Assembly (NCBI RefSeq): GCF_013433315.1
Contig: NZ_WXVV01000020.1
Span: 62,001-126,000 of the forward strand
Length of the DNA stretch: 64,000 nt
Source of the DNA: Pseudomonas crudilactis
GTDB taxonomy: Bacteria; Pseudomonadota; Gammaproteobacteria; Pseudomonadales; Pseudomonadaceae
Direction of reading: 5' to 3'
The notes below the pieces were generated by a model, which was not told the DNA's origin, did not search any database, and saw only the letters and a program-made list of their open reading frames with translations. Position numbers and translations under genes: made by a program. Within the stretch, counting starts at the first letter, position 1, and each line of letters begins with the position of its first letter. Below, one piece after another: positions 1-8,739 of the stretch.

Positions 1-1380
1 ATGCAAAGTGGCCGGATGATTGAACAGCGCGTGCATTTCATCTTCGCGGCTATTGAGCAATTTCACCGGCACACCGGTTTTCTGCGCCAGATACGCGACT
101 TCAAACAACCAGTACTTGGCCTCCCGCGCACCGAAGCTGCCGCCGGAGACCAATTCATGAATGGTCACGTTGGCCTTGTCGATGCCGCATACGGTTTGCG
201 CCGCTTCCAGTGCCGAGGACGGCACCTGCACACCGCCCCAATAGGTGATTGCCTTGCCCTTGACCTGCGCGGTGATGCAGATCGGTTCCAGCGGGTTTTG
301 CACCTTGTAGGGCATGGTGTAATCGGCTTCGATCAGCTGCGCCGCGCCCGCCCATTGCCCGGCGACATCACCGTGGGTCATGGCTTTGACGGTTTGTGCT
401 GTTGGATCGCCGATGGCTTTGGCTTGAGCGCTGAATAACTGCTCGCTGTCGAACCCGGCCAAAGGTGAATCGCTCCACTTGATCTCCAACACTTGGCGGC
501 CCTGCTGCGCCGCCCAGAACGTATCCGCCAATACGGCGACACCTTCCAGATTGCCGCCGAGCACATCGGGCCGCCCCGCAATCGCCAGCACTTTGCGCAC
601 GCCCGGCACTTTTAGAGCCGCAGCAGAATCGACGCTGAGCACTTTCGCCCCGACCACTGGCGCACGCTGAATCACCGCCACCAGCATGTCCGGCAATTGC
701 ACGTCGATGCTGTATTTGAAACGCCCGCAGACCTTGGCCGCCGCATCACGTTTGTGACGCAGTTTGCCGATGTACTTGAATTGCGTCGGATCCTTCAGCG
801 TAACGTTGGTCGGCGCCGGCAGATTCGCCGCCACTGCGACCAGTTCACCATAACCGAGCCTGCGCTGACTCGCGGTGTGAACGACCCGCCCTTCTTCGGT
901 GACGCAACTGTCGGGGCTGACTTTCCACTGCTTGGCTGCCGCCGTAATCAACAGCGCCCGCGCCGTAGCTCCGGCCATACGCAAGCGGTCGTATTCAAGG
1001 GAAACGCTGGTGCTGCCGCCCGTTGAAAAGACCTTCCAGACCGGATGAATGTAGGTTTCGAAAAACGGATCTTCCGGGGTGATCACCTGCACGGTCATCG
1101 GGTTGACGTCCAGCTCTTCAGCCACGCACGCGGCCAGCGCTGTTTGCGTGCCGGTGCCGGAGTCGTGCTTGTGCACCACCAGTTTCACCGTGCCGTCGGG
1201 AAAGATGCGCACCCAGGCATTCGGCTCGAATTCACTCGCCGGTGCTGGCGCTTTTGGGTCAGTAGCCGCCATGCCACCCGGCAGATAAAGGGCAATCGCC
1301 AGGCCCGAAGCGACTGTTGCCGCTTGCTTGAGAAAAACCCGGCGCGGCAGTTCGATGCGGGTGTCGTCGACGAGGCTCAT
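1..1380 (-). CDS. Molybdopterin-binding large subunit of a xanthine dehydrogenase/isoquinoline 1-oxidoreductase-type hydroxylase (partial)
   Basis: The first 460 residues are present and the 3' part is cut by the window edge; family members are about 700-750 residues. The N-terminus has a twin-arginine signal (PRRVFLKQ, about residues 13-20, then a hydrophobic stretch), so the enzyme is probably exported folded by Tat. The sequence matches the IorB/aldehyde-oxidase large subunit, which carries the molybdenum cofactor and hydroxylates N-heterocycles or oxidises aldehydes. Its ATG overlaps the stop of the upstream 2Fe-2S gene (TGATG), so the two are translationally coupled. No middle FAD subunit is adjacent, as expected for the two-subunit IorAB type, which passes electrons to a cytochrome. 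The substrate cannot be told from sequence. Confidence 0.9.
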   Translation of the reverse strand, partial: MSLVDDTRIELPRRVFLKQAATVASGLAIALYLPGGMAATDPKAPAPASEFEPNAWVRIFPDGTVKLVVHKHDSGTGTQTALAACVAEELDVNPMTVQVITPEDPFFETYIHPVWKVFSTGGSTSVSLEYDRLRMAGATARALLITAAAKQWKVSPDSCVTEEGRVVHTASQRRLGYGELVAVAANLPAPTNVTLKDPTQFKYIGKLRHKRDAAAKVCGRFKYSIDVQLPDMLVAVIQRAPVVGAKVLSVDSAAALKVPGVRKVLAIAGRPDVLGGNLEGVAVLADTFWAAQQGRQVLEIKWSDSPLAGFDSEQLFSAQAKAIGDPTAQTVKAMTHGDVAGQWAGAAQLIEADYTMPYKVQNPLEPICITAQVKGKAITYWGGVQVPSSALEAAQTVCGIDKANVTIHELVSGGSFGAREAKYWLFEVAYLAQKTGVPVKLLNSREDEMHALFNHPATLH

Positions 1381-1844
1381 CAGGCCTCCTTCGGCGCATT
1401 CGCCGCACGTTTGATCGCCTTGTTGATGCGCCCGTAGGTGCCGCAGCGGCAGATATTCCCGGACATCGCATTGCGGATCGAATCGTCGGTCACCGCCGCG
1501 CCAGTGTTGAGCAATGCGGCGGCGGACATGATCTGCCCGGATTGACAGTAACCGCATTGCGGCACATCTTCGGCGATCCAGGCCAGTTGCAGAGGATGAG
1601 TTTCCGTCGGCGACAGGCCTTCGATGGTGGTGATGCTGTGGCCCGCGACGGCGGCCGCCGGCAACTGGCAGGAACGCACCGCGACGCCATCCAGGTGCAC
1701 GGTGCAGGCACCGCACAGGCCCATGCCGCAACCGAATTTGGTGCCGGTGAGTTTCAGTCGATCACGCAGTACCCATAACAAGGGCATGGAGGAGGACGCT
1801 TCATCCAGCTCACGTCGTTCGCCGTTAACCGTGAATGCAATCAT
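1380..1844 (-). CDS. 2Fe-2S subunit of the molybdenum hydroxylase (IorA-like)
   Basis: 154 residues, full length for the family. The plant-type ferredoxin cluster (CGMGLCGACTVH) and the second helical [2Fe-2S] cluster (CGYCQSGQ ... CRCGTY) are both intact, so it should wire electrons out of the molybdenum subunit encoded just downstream. I chose the ATG at 1844 because GGAG lies at normal distance and the protein then begins directly with the beta-grasp fold (MIAFTVNGE); an upstream in-frame extension has no homology look. The LysR gene at 1963 is divergent, with about 118 bp between starts that must hold both promoters. Confidence 0.93.
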   Translation of the reverse strand: MIAFTVNGERRELDEASSSMPLLWVLRDRLKLTGTKFGCGMGLCGACTVHLDGVAVRSCQLPAAAVAGHSITTIEGLSPTETHPLQLAWIAEDVPQCGYCQSGQIMSAAALLNTGAAVTDDSIRNAMSGNICRCGTYGRINKAIKRAANAPKEA

Positions 1845-1962
1845 TGTCAGGCTCCAAAAGAGCGGCCCGTCTTTGTGCGGGCCTGGTGACCGATTATTGG
1901 AACCCCGGGCAAAACGCGGCCAGCGACGATTTCTGCCAACCGCTGTAAGCAGGACTAACAAC

Positions 1963-2886
1963 ATGTACAAGCGATACCCGTCGGTGCAGTCCATGAGCGC
2001 GTTTATCCACGCGGCGCGCAGCGGCAGTTTCTCCAGTGCTGCGCGTAAGCTCGACCTCACGCACAGTGCGATCAGTCAGCAGATCCGCGCGCTGGAAGAT
2101 TTCATCGGCCAGCCGCTGTTCGTGCGTGAAGGTGGCGGCAGCAATCTGACCGACGCCGGGCAGTTGTTTGCCAGTGTGCTGTCGGACGGTCTGGCGCAGA
2201 TTGATCGCGCCTTGTCCTCGGTGAAAAACCGCAGCATGGCGCAACGCCTGACCCTCGACGTCGACAGTGAACTGGCGCAGAGCTGGCTCAATCCGCGCCT
2301 GCCGCAGTTGCTCGATGAACTGCCGGATTACGAGGTGACGCTGCTGTCGATGCCGCGCAGTGATCGCAGTACGTTTGAGCGAGTGGATCTGGCGTTGCGT
2401 TATGGCTATGGCGATTGGGACGACTGCGAGATGACGCAGATTTGTGGCGATCGGGTATTGGCGGTGGCTTCGCCAGAGTTGCTTGAACGCTATGGTTTGC
2501 AAGTGCCGCTTAGCCCGGCGCAGATCCTGCAGTTGCCGCTATTGGGGTATACGCGGCGGTCGTGGATTCCATGGCTGGATGCGGCCGGGATGACACCGAC
2601 CGAACCGTCAGCGCGGGTGATTTTTGATAATGCGGCGAATCTGATTGCGGCGGCTGAGGCCGGCGTTGGCGCAGGGTTGGTGCGTGGATTACTGGCGGCT
2701 GATGCGTTGCGCAGTGGGCGATTGGTGGCGTTGAACGAGGCGCAGATTGCGGCGCATTACAACCTTTATGCGGTATGGCCGCATGGGCAGGCCGAACGTG
2801 TGGCGCCGGTGGTTGATGCGGTTAGGCAGTTAGTCCTGTGTACGCTTGAGAACCCTGCCCTCACCCTAGCCCTCTCCCAGAGGTAG
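1963..2886 (+). CDS. LysR-family transcriptional regulator
   Basis: 307 residues. The N-terminal winged helix (MSAFIHAARSGSFSSAARKLDLTHSAISQQIRALE, abridged here to its ends MSAF...RALE) is followed by a substrate-binding domain. The look (RYGYGDWDD, DNAANLIAAAEAGVGAGLVRG) is that of the GcvA/AmpR-like branch. It is divergent from the molybdenum hydroxylase genes and precedes the amidohydrolase/UbiD operon, so it is the obvious candidate regulator of one or both. The last nine or so codons and the stop lie inside the MITE-like repeat that starts near 2858, so the native C-terminus was probably altered by that insertion. ATG 1963 was chosen because it starts just before the HTH. Confidence 0.88.
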   Translation: MYKRYPSVQSMSAFIHAARSGSFSSAARKLDLTHSAISQQIRALEDFIGQPLFVREGGGSNLTDAGQLFASVLSDGLAQIDRALSSVKNRSMAQRLTLDVDSELAQSWLNPRLPQLLDELPDYEVTLLSMPRSDRSTFERVDLALRYGYGDWDDCEMTQICGDRVLAVASPELLERYGLQVPLSPAQILQLPLLGYTRRSWIPWLDAAGMTPTEPSARVIFDNAANLIAAAEAGVGAGLVRGLLAADALRSGRLVALNEAQIAAHYNLYAVWPHGQAERVAPVVDAVRQLVLCTLENPALTLALSQR

Positions 2887-3035
2887 AGGGGACCGATCGG
2901 GGAATATTGGCGAATGACACCGACGTGCACCTCCTGCTGTGAATCCATAATCGACTGGTTCTTTCAGGTCGATGTACAAGGCAAGTCACCTCCGTCGGCT
3001 CCCTCTCCCTCCGGGAGAGGGCTGGGGTGAGGGTA
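2858..3035. repeat. MITE-like repeat with CCCTCACCC terminal inverted repeats (copy 1)
   Basis: About 178 bp bounded by CCCTCACCCTAGCCCTCTCCC-type ends in inverted orientation (GGGAGAGGGCTGGGGTGAGGG at the right), each end carrying a smaller internal hairpin. Related copies lie at 42794-42953 and 57363-57683 and share internal words such as ACCGAT.GGGGA and CTTTCAGGTCG. No coding capacity. The left end supplies the stop of the LysR gene. The rest of the gap to 3260 shows only the leader of the next operon. Confidence 0.8.
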
Positions 3036-3260
3036 GCTTTTGATCTACCCATATCGCCCAAGTATCACCAATGCGCCCAATTAATATTGTACGAACCCCT
3101 CCCCCCTTTCCAATACTCGCCCTCAGCAGCCACCCACCCGGGCCGGATGCGAACAGGCGAGGGAATGCGCGAGTCTTGCGCATAGAAACGGCCGATTGCC
3201 CGGGACGTGGATGCCGAGAGCCGCAAGGCTCCCTTCCCCGCTATCAGGAGATCGACTGCA

Positions 3261-4190
3261 ATGATCATCGATATCAGCTGCTACCCCACGGATCTCGTGG
3301 ACCTCGCCTGGAGGCATGACGGTGACCCGTTCACCGGCGAGCGTCTGCTGGAGATGATGGATGGCCCGTACATGGTCAACGGCAAGCCGCGCCGTATCGA
3401 CAAAGCCTTCATCCAGCCACCGCAGGGCAACACGATTTACACCTGGACCGACGGCGACCTTACCGGCCGCGAATCCATCGACGCCTACATGGCCTACACC
3501 CTGAAAATGGTCCAGACCTACCCGGATCGTTTCATCGGTTGCTTCGTCTACAACCCGCGCTGCGGCGTGGAAAACGGCGTCGAGGCGATCGAGCGTTACG
3601 TCAAGGAACACGGTTTCGGCATGGTGCAGATGCAGGCCAACATGCACGCCTACCGTCCTGACCGCGCCCTTGACTGGGTGCGCCCATGCTTCGAGAAATG
3701 CGCTGAGCTGGGCATTCCGGTCAAGCTGCACACCGGCGACGGGCCTTACAGCATCCCGTCGGAATGGGTGCCGATGATCAAGGAATTCCCCAACGTCAAT
3801 TTCATCATGGCCCACTTCGGTGTGCAGACCGGCGGCGTTTACGTCTTCGAACCGATGCAATGGGCGATGGAATTGCCCAACGTCTACTGCGAATCCGGCT
3901 GGTGCCTGCAATCGCGGATCGTCGAATTTGCCAAGGTCTTGCCGACGCACAAGATCCTCTTCGGCACCGACACGCCACCGAACGAACCGGGCATGTGGCT
4001 GCGCCTGCTCGAAGTGCTCTGCCACGAACCGCCGCAAGGCCTGAACCTCGACGAGGACACCCTCGAAGAGTACCTGGGCAACAACACCGCGCGGATGATC
4101 GGCCTCGAACCGACCCCGCCACCGCGTTCCGTTTCCGAAGCAGAGGCGCAACTCAAGCGTCCCGTCACTACTCAACTGGCCAGGAGCTGA
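3261..4190 (+). CDS. Amidohydrolase-2 family paralogue lacking the HxH metal motif
   Basis: 309 residues, TIM-barrel amidohydrolase of the ACMSD/gamma-resorcylate decarboxylase type (PF04909). It is a close tandem paralogue of the next gene through nearly its whole length (shared GEPFTGER-type, DGPYM.NGKPRRID, HTGDGPY and FGTD.PPNEPGMWLR segments). The second gene has DTHLHP at residues 4-9, the HxH that binds the catalytic metal; this one has DISCYP, so both histidines are replaced (Ser6, Tyr8). The other ligands, His in KLHTGDG and Asp in FGTDTPPN, remain. It may be an inactive partner subunit or use a different metal site. AGGAG lies 8 bp before the ATG; the next start is only 4 bp beyond its stop. 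Confidence 0.88.
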   Translation: MIIDISCYPTDLVDLAWRHDGDPFTGERLLEMMDGPYMVNGKPRRIDKAFIQPPQGNTIYTWTDGDLTGRESIDAYMAYTLKMVQTYPDRFIGCFVYNPRCGVENGVEAIERYVKEHGFGMVQMQANMHAYRPDRALDWVRPCFEKCAELGIPVKLHTGDGPYSIPSEWVPMIKEFPNVNFIMAHFGVQTGGVYVFEPMQWAMELPNVYCESGWCLQSRIVEFAKVLPTHKILFGTDTPPNEPGMWLRLLEVLCHEPPQGLNLDEDTLEEYLGNNTARMIGLEPTPPPRSVSEAEAQLKRPVTTQLARS

Positions 4191-4194
4191 ACCG

Positions 4195-5100
4195 ATGATC
4201 ATCGACACCCATCTGCACCCCACCAATCTGGTCGACGAGGCCTGGCGCCACACGGGCGAACCGTTCACCGGCGAGCGCATGCTCAAGTTGATGGACGGCC
4301 CGTACATGATCAACGGCAAACCGCGCCGTATCGACATGGGTTTCATCCAGCCGCCACCGGGCAACACCGGTTATCGCGACGGCAACCGCCGCGGCCGCGA
4401 GGGCGTGCGCGACTACATGTCCTACGTCGCTGAACTCTGCGTGAAGTACCCGGATCGCTTCATCGGCAACTTCAATTTCAACCCGCGCTGGGGACCGGAA
4501 AACGGTGCGGCGGAGCTGGAATTCCACATCAAGGAATACGGCTTCAAGATGCTCAAGCTGCACGCCAACATGCACGGCTATCGCCCGGATCGCGCACTCG
4601 ACTGGCTGCGCCCGGCGATGAAGGTCTGCGCCAAGTACAACATCGTCGTGCTGATCCACACTGGTGACGGCCCATACACGATTCCGACGATGTTTTATCC
4701 GATCATCCGCGAGTTTCCGATGGTCAATTTCATCATCGGCCACTTCGGTATCCAGACCGGCGGCAACTACTCGTTCGAAGCGTTCTGGATGGCCATGGAC
4801 ACGCCGAACGTGTACTGCGAATCGGGCTGGTGCTTCCAGTCGCGGATCGTCGAATTCGCCAAGGAGCTGCCGCGCAACAAGATCGTGTTCGGCACCGATT
4901 CGCCGCCGAACGAACCGGGCATGTGGCTGCGCGAACTTGAGGTGTTGTGCTCACCGGCGCCGCAAGGTCTGGGCATCGATGAGGATCATCTCGAAGACTA
5001 CCTGGGCAACAACATCGCCCGGTTGTGCGGGATCGAACCGACGCCACCGCCCAAGGATCTGGTCGAGGCCGACATACGCCTGACCACCACATACCTGTAG
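4195..5100 (+). CDS. Amidohydrolase-2 family hydrolase/decarboxylase
   Basis: 301 residues, PF04909-type metal-dependent barrel with an intact HxH (His6, His8 in DTHLHP), a conserved His in LIHTGDGPY and Asp in FGTDSPPNEPG. Family members hydrolyse C-N bonds or decarboxylate aromatic and pyrimidine acids (ACMSD, isoorotate decarboxylase, gamma-resorcylate decarboxylase). It is preceded by CAGGAG and almost abuts its paralogue at 3261, so the two proteins are probably made together and may form a hetero-oligomer. The UbiD gene follows after a REP pair. Substrate unknown; the neighbouring nucleobase permease and deaminase point to an N-heterocycle. Confidence 0.9.
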   Translation: MIIDTHLHPTNLVDEAWRHTGEPFTGERMLKLMDGPYMINGKPRRIDMGFIQPPPGNTGYRDGNRRGREGVRDYMSYVAELCVKYPDRFIGNFNFNPRWGPENGAAELEFHIKEYGFKMLKLHANMHGYRPDRALDWLRPAMKVCAKYNIVVLIHTGDGPYTIPTMFYPIIREFPMVNFIIGHFGIQTGGNYSFEAFWMAMDTPNVYCESGWCFQSRIVEFAKELPRNKIVFGTDSPPNEPGMWLRELEVLCSPAPQGLGIDEDHLEDYLGNNIARLCGIEPTPPPKDLVEADIRLTTTYL

Positions 5101-5112
5101 CCATACACAAAA

Positions 5113-5207
5113 CCTGTGGGAGCGAGCTTGCTCGCGAATGCGGTGTGTCATTCAACAACGATGGTGACTGAATCAATGCCTTCGCGAGCAAGCTCGCTCC
5201 CACAGGG
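5113..5207. repeat. REP pair (GTGGGAGCGAGC class)
   Basis: Two head-to-head palindromes, GTGGGAGCGAGCTTGCTCGCGA and its inverse, spaced by about 50 bp of unique sequence: the common Pseudomonas REP doublet (REPIN). It separates the amidohydrolase pair from ubiD, where it could form a long stem and affect transcript stability. Confidence 0.92.
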
Positions 5208-5344
5208 TTCGTTGCCAGAATTTAAAAGCACAGCGACTTTACAGGCACGAAGATGACCCGGCGTTTCGCTCGTCCGGCAGGCCAACGGCTGGCCGCGCGA
5301 TCGCCCTCTCACCCCTGCGTGCCTGCTTTTTACGAGGTGACACC

Positions 5345-6730
5345 ATGACCCGTTCGACGCTCGGCGATTCCCAGGACTTTCACGTGTTCATCGACGCCTA
5401 TCGCCGTGAGTACCCGGACGATGTGCTGACTGTCACCCAAGCGATTTCCGCCGATCAGGACGTCACCGCCCTGGTCGATGCCCTCGCCGCCCAAGGCCGC
5501 GATCCACTGCTGATCTGCGAACACGTCGGCCATCTCGGCGTGCCGGTGGCGACCAATCTGTTTGCGTCCCGAACCCGCATCGCCCGGCTGTTCGGCGTAA
5601 TGCCTGCGCAGTTACACGAAACCTTTCAAACCCGCGCCAACCGACCCATCGCGCCGCGTTATGTAGAAAGCGGCCCGATCCTCGATGAAGTCTTCGAAGG
5701 CGAAGCGCTGGACCTGGCGCTGCTGCCGATGCTCAAGCATTTCGCCAGCGATCGCGGGCCGTACATCACTAACGCAATCATCATCGCCGAAGACCCGCTG
5801 ACCGGCATTGCCAACATGAGCTATCACCGCTCGATGCGCCACGCCCGGCAAGCACTTGCGACCAGCCTGCATTCACGCGGGCATCTGTGGCGGATGTTGC
5901 AGACCGCTCGCGAGCGTGGCGAAGAACTGCGCGTGGCGATGGTCATCGGTGCGCATCCGTTGTTCATGCTCGCCGCCGCTGCACGTTTGCCCTACGGCAG
6001 CGATGAACGCGCTGTGGCTGGCGGACTGTTCGGCGCACCGCTGGAGCTGGTGAAAACCCCGCGCTACAGCATCGGTGTACCAGCGTATGCCGAGTTCGTG
6101 CTGGAAGGTGCGATCGACCCGGCGGCCTACGCCGAGGAAGGCCCGTTCGGTGAGTTCAGCGGTTACTCCTCGGATCGTTCGACCAACAACGTGCTGCGCG
6201 TGGATACGCTGTTAAAGCGCAAAGACGCCTGGCTGGTCGACGTCATGGGCGGCCGCTACGCCGAGCACCTGACCCTCGCCCGCCTGCCGCGCGAAGCGGA
6301 AATGAGCGAGAAACTGAAAGCGCGTTTCCCCGCCGTCACCGCCGTGCATTACCCCAATTCCGGCACGCACTTTCACTGTTACGTGGCTCTGGATCAGAGT
6401 CGCGACGGCGAGGCGCGGCAGATCATGCTGGCCTTGCTCGGCTGGGATCCGTACCTGAAAACCGTGATTGCGGTGGACAGCGATATCGACATCAGTGATG
6501 ACAGTCAGGTGCTGTGGGCGCTGGCCACACACTTTCAGCCGCACCTGGATATGTTCACCATTGATGGTTTACCGGGCAGTCCGCTCGACCCTTCGTCGTC
6601 GGTCAACGGCACCACTTCGCGGATGGGCCTGGATGCCACACGAGGTTCGGGCTTTGACGGGATCAAGGCGCAGCTCGATCAAGAGATACTCGAACGCGCG
6701 CGGGTTCTGCTCAAAGGACTTCAATCATGA
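5345..6730 (+). CDS. UbiD-family prenylated-FMN-dependent decarboxylase
   Basis: 461 residues, full length for UbiD. Recognisable family blocks include MSYHRSMRH, the EGPFGEFSGY segment that holds catalytic acidic residues, and the C-terminal SSSVNGTTSRMGLDAT-like tail. UbiD enzymes reversibly decarboxylate unsaturated or aromatic acids using prenyl-FMN supplied by UbiX. The UbiX gene overlaps its stop by 4 bp, so cofactor synthesis is coupled to this enzyme. This arrangement inside a catabolic cluster suggests a substrate-specific decarboxylase rather than the ubiquinone enzyme. GAGGTG precedes the ATG. Confidence 0.92.
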   Translation: MTRSTLGDSQDFHVFIDAYRREYPDDVLTVTQAISADQDVTALVDALAAQGRDPLLICEHVGHLGVPVATNLFASRTRIARLFGVMPAQLHETFQTRANRPIAPRYVESGPILDEVFEGEALDLALLPMLKHFASDRGPYITNAIIIAEDPLTGIANMSYHRSMRHARQALATSLHSRGHLWRMLQTARERGEELRVAMVIGAHPLFMLAAAARLPYGSDERAVAGGLFGAPLELVKTPRYSIGVPAYAEFVLEGAIDPAAYAEEGPFGEFSGYSSDRSTNNVLRVDTLLKRKDAWLVDVMGGRYAEHLTLARLPREAEMSEKLKARFPAVTAVHYPNSGTHFHCYVALDQSRDGEARQIMLALLGWDPYLKTVIAVDSDIDISDDSQVLWALATHFQPHLDMFTIDGLPGSPLDPSSSVNGTTSRMGLDATRGSGFDGIKAQLDQEILERARVLLKGLQS

Positions 6731-7356
6731 ACCGCCAGCGGATGGTGGTAGGCATCAGCGGCGCGTCCGGCTTCATCTATGGCGTGCGACTCCTGCAATT
6801 GCTCGCCGAGCTGAACATCGAAAGCCACCTGATCATCAGCCGTGCCGCGCTGCTGACCATGGCCCACGAAACCGACTACAAATTGGCCGACGTGACCGCG
6901 CTGGCCAGCCATTATCACCGCGCCGATGACGTCGCTGCCGGAATTGCCAGTGGCTCGTTTCGTTGCCTGGGCATGGTCGTCGCGCCGTGTTCGATGCGCA
7001 CCTTGGCGGAAATCGCCACCGGCACGTCATCAGGACTGATCGGCCGCGCCGCCGACGTCACGCTCAAGGAACGCCGCACGCTGGTGTTGATGGCCCGGGA
7101 AACCCCGCTGACCCTCGCCCATCTGCGCAACATGACCGCCGTCACCGAGATGGGCGGGATCATCGCCCCGCCGGTGCCCGCCTTCTATGCCCGCCCGGAA
7201 AGCCTTGCGCAAATGGTCGACCACAGCCTCGGTCGCGTGCTCGACCTGTTTGGTCTCGACTCTGGCACCGCACAACGATGGCGAGAACACCAGGGATCCT
7301 GTGGGAGCGAGCTTGCTCGCGAAAGCGTTGGAACAGTCGCCATCACTGCTGAATGA
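6727..7356 (+). CDS. UbiX-like flavin prenyltransferase
   Basis: 209 residues with the flavoprotein start GISGASGFIYGVRLL, the CSMRTLAEIATG block and the MARETPLTLAHLRNM motif of UbiX/Pad1 enzymes, which attach dimethylallyl phosphate to FMN to make prenyl-FMN. The ATG overlaps the ubiD stop (ATGA). Roughly the last 19 residues (after QRWREHQ) are encoded by a REP sequence that begins at 7299, so the C-terminus has been rewritten by a REP insertion; the catalytic core is unaffected. Confidence 0.93.
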   Translation: MNRQRMVVGISGASGFIYGVRLLQLLAELNIESHLIISRAALLTMAHETDYKLADVTALASHYHRADDVAAGIASGSFRCLGMVVAPCSMRTLAEIATGTSSGLIGRAADVTLKERRTLVLMARETPLTLAHLRNMTAVTEMGGIIAPPVPAFYARPESLAQMVDHSLGRVLDLFGLDSGTAQRWREHQGSCGSELARESVGTVAITAE

Positions 7357-7389
7357 CACACCGCATTCGCGAGCAGGCTCGCTCCCACA
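7299..7389. repeat. REP pair overlapping the 3' end of ubiX
   Basis: GTGGGAGCGAGCTTGCTCGCGA at the left and its inverse at the right. The left half and spacer are translated as the last residues of UbiX, whose stop codon lies between the two palindromes. Confidence 0.9.
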
Positions 7390-7444
7390 ATGAAGCAGCA
7401 TCACCCAAATTCAGTGTGCACCGGTCAATCAAAGGAGCCTCACC

Positions 7445-8488
7445 ATGAACACCCCCTTCAACGCCCCAACCCGCAACACCAAAATCCCCGTGACCATCCT
7501 CACCGGCTTCCTCGGTGCCGGTAAAACCACTCTGCTCAATTACATCCTCAAGGAAAACCACGGCCGCAAAATCGCCGTGATCGAAAACGAATTCGGTGAA
7601 GTCGGCATCGACGGCGACCTCGTCCTCAGCTCGGAAACCGAAGAAATCTACGAAATGGTCAACGGCTGCGTGTGCTGCACCGCCGAGGTTCGCGAGGATC
7701 TGGTGCGCATCGTCCGCGAACTTGTCGCACGTCCCGTGCGCCTCGATCACATCCTTATCGAGACCAGTGGCCTCGCTGACCCGTACCCGGTGGCGCAGAG
7801 CTTTTTCATCAATGACCCGATCGCCGATGAAGTCGAACTCGACGCGATCGTCACCATGGTCGACGCCAAGCACATCGCCCAGCACCTGGAGGATTTGCAA
7901 CTCGACGGCGTCGACAATCAGGCGGTGGATCAGATTGTTTGCGCCGACCGGATCGTCATCAACAAGGTCGATCTGGTCAGCAGCGACGAGGTGGAAGTTC
8001 TGCGCGGCAAGATCCGTGGCTTGAATGCCACAGCGGATCTGGTGACCTCGACCCATGCGCAAATCGACCTGACAAAAATCCTCGGCATCGGCGCATTTGA
8101 ATGCACGCAGAAGCTGATGGAGATCGGCGCGGAACCCGAGCATCACGACCATCACGAACACCATCATGAAGAGCCGGATCACGAGCACGACCCAAGCGTG
8201 TCATCGGTGGGCATCGCCGTGGACGGCGAGGTCAACCTTATGGCCTTCCATCGCTGGATCAGCGAGCTGCGTTTCTCTCAGGCCGACAACCTGTACCGCA
8301 TGAAAGGCGTGCTCGCGGTGGCCAACGAAGACCAGCGCTACGTGCTGCAAGGCGTGCACAGCCTGGTGGAATTCCGCGCCTCGACCGCGTGGGGCACGGA
8401 GCCCCGCTCAAGCAAGATCGTGTTCATCGGCCGCGACCTGGATCGCGCGGCGCTGAACCAAGGCTTCGCCGCCTGCCTGGCAGGCTGA
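7445..8488 (+). CDS. COG0523/CobW-type GTPase, putative metallochaperone
   Basis: 347 residues. Walker A is GFLGAGKTT, the diagnostic CXCC motif is NGCVCCT, and NKVD-type guanine recognition is INKVDLV. A His/Glu/Asp-rich run lies at about residues 236-255 (HHDHHEHHH and more) and a CobW C-terminal domain follows. The family inserts or delivers metals (ZNG1 for Zn; NHase activator for Fe/Co). Within this cluster of amidohydrolases it could load zinc or another divalent metal into those enzymes; this is inference. It is preceded by a strong AAGGAG. No Zur-type box was recognised in the short REP-filled gap. Confidence 0.92.
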   Translation: MNTPFNAPTRNTKIPVTILTGFLGAGKTTLLNYILKENHGRKIAVIENEFGEVGIDGDLVLSSETEEIYEMVNGCVCCTAEVREDLVRIVRELVARPVRLDHILIETSGLADPYPVAQSFFINDPIADEVELDAIVTMVDAKHIAQHLEDLQLDGVDNQAVDQIVCADRIVINKVDLVSSDEVEVLRGKIRGLNATADLVTSTHAQIDLTKILGIGAFECTQKLMEIGAEPEHHDHHEHHHEEPDHEHDPSVSSVGIAVDGEVNLMAFHRWISELRFSQADNLYRMKGVLAVANEDQRYVLQGVHSLVEFRASTAWGTEPRSSKIVFIGRDLDRAALNQGFAACLAG

Positions 8489-8564
8489 AACAAGGCATCG
8501 GAGCCGGTGGATGGCGGCTTCGCAGCACGAATGACTGATGTTCGCCACTTGGGGCTGCACAAGT

Positions 8565-8660
8565 CCCTGTGGGAGCGAGCTTGCTCGCGAAGAGGCCGTC
8601 ACATTCAACCTCTCAGTTGACTGACATATTGCCTTCGCGAGCAAGCTCGCTCCCACAGGG
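8565..8660. repeat. REP pair (GTGGGAGCGAGC class)
   Basis: Head-to-head palindromes flanked by CCCTGTGGG and CCCACAGGG, between the GTPase and permease genes. Nothing else is evident in this 250-bp gap apart from the permease ribosome binding site. Confidence 0.92.
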
Positions 8661-8739
8661 TTCCACTGTGTCCTTGAGCTGATCGGCATCAGACGAATAC
8701 CCCTCTCTACCGCATAAAAACAGCCAGAGGTGTTTCCCC

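Noticed and set aside
1380..1962. A longer LysR protein starting upstream of 1963 and a longer ferredoxin subunit starting at 2060
   Set aside because: Both extensions would overlap the divergent gene and encode no family sequence; the chosen starts agree with domain boundaries and ribosome binding sites.
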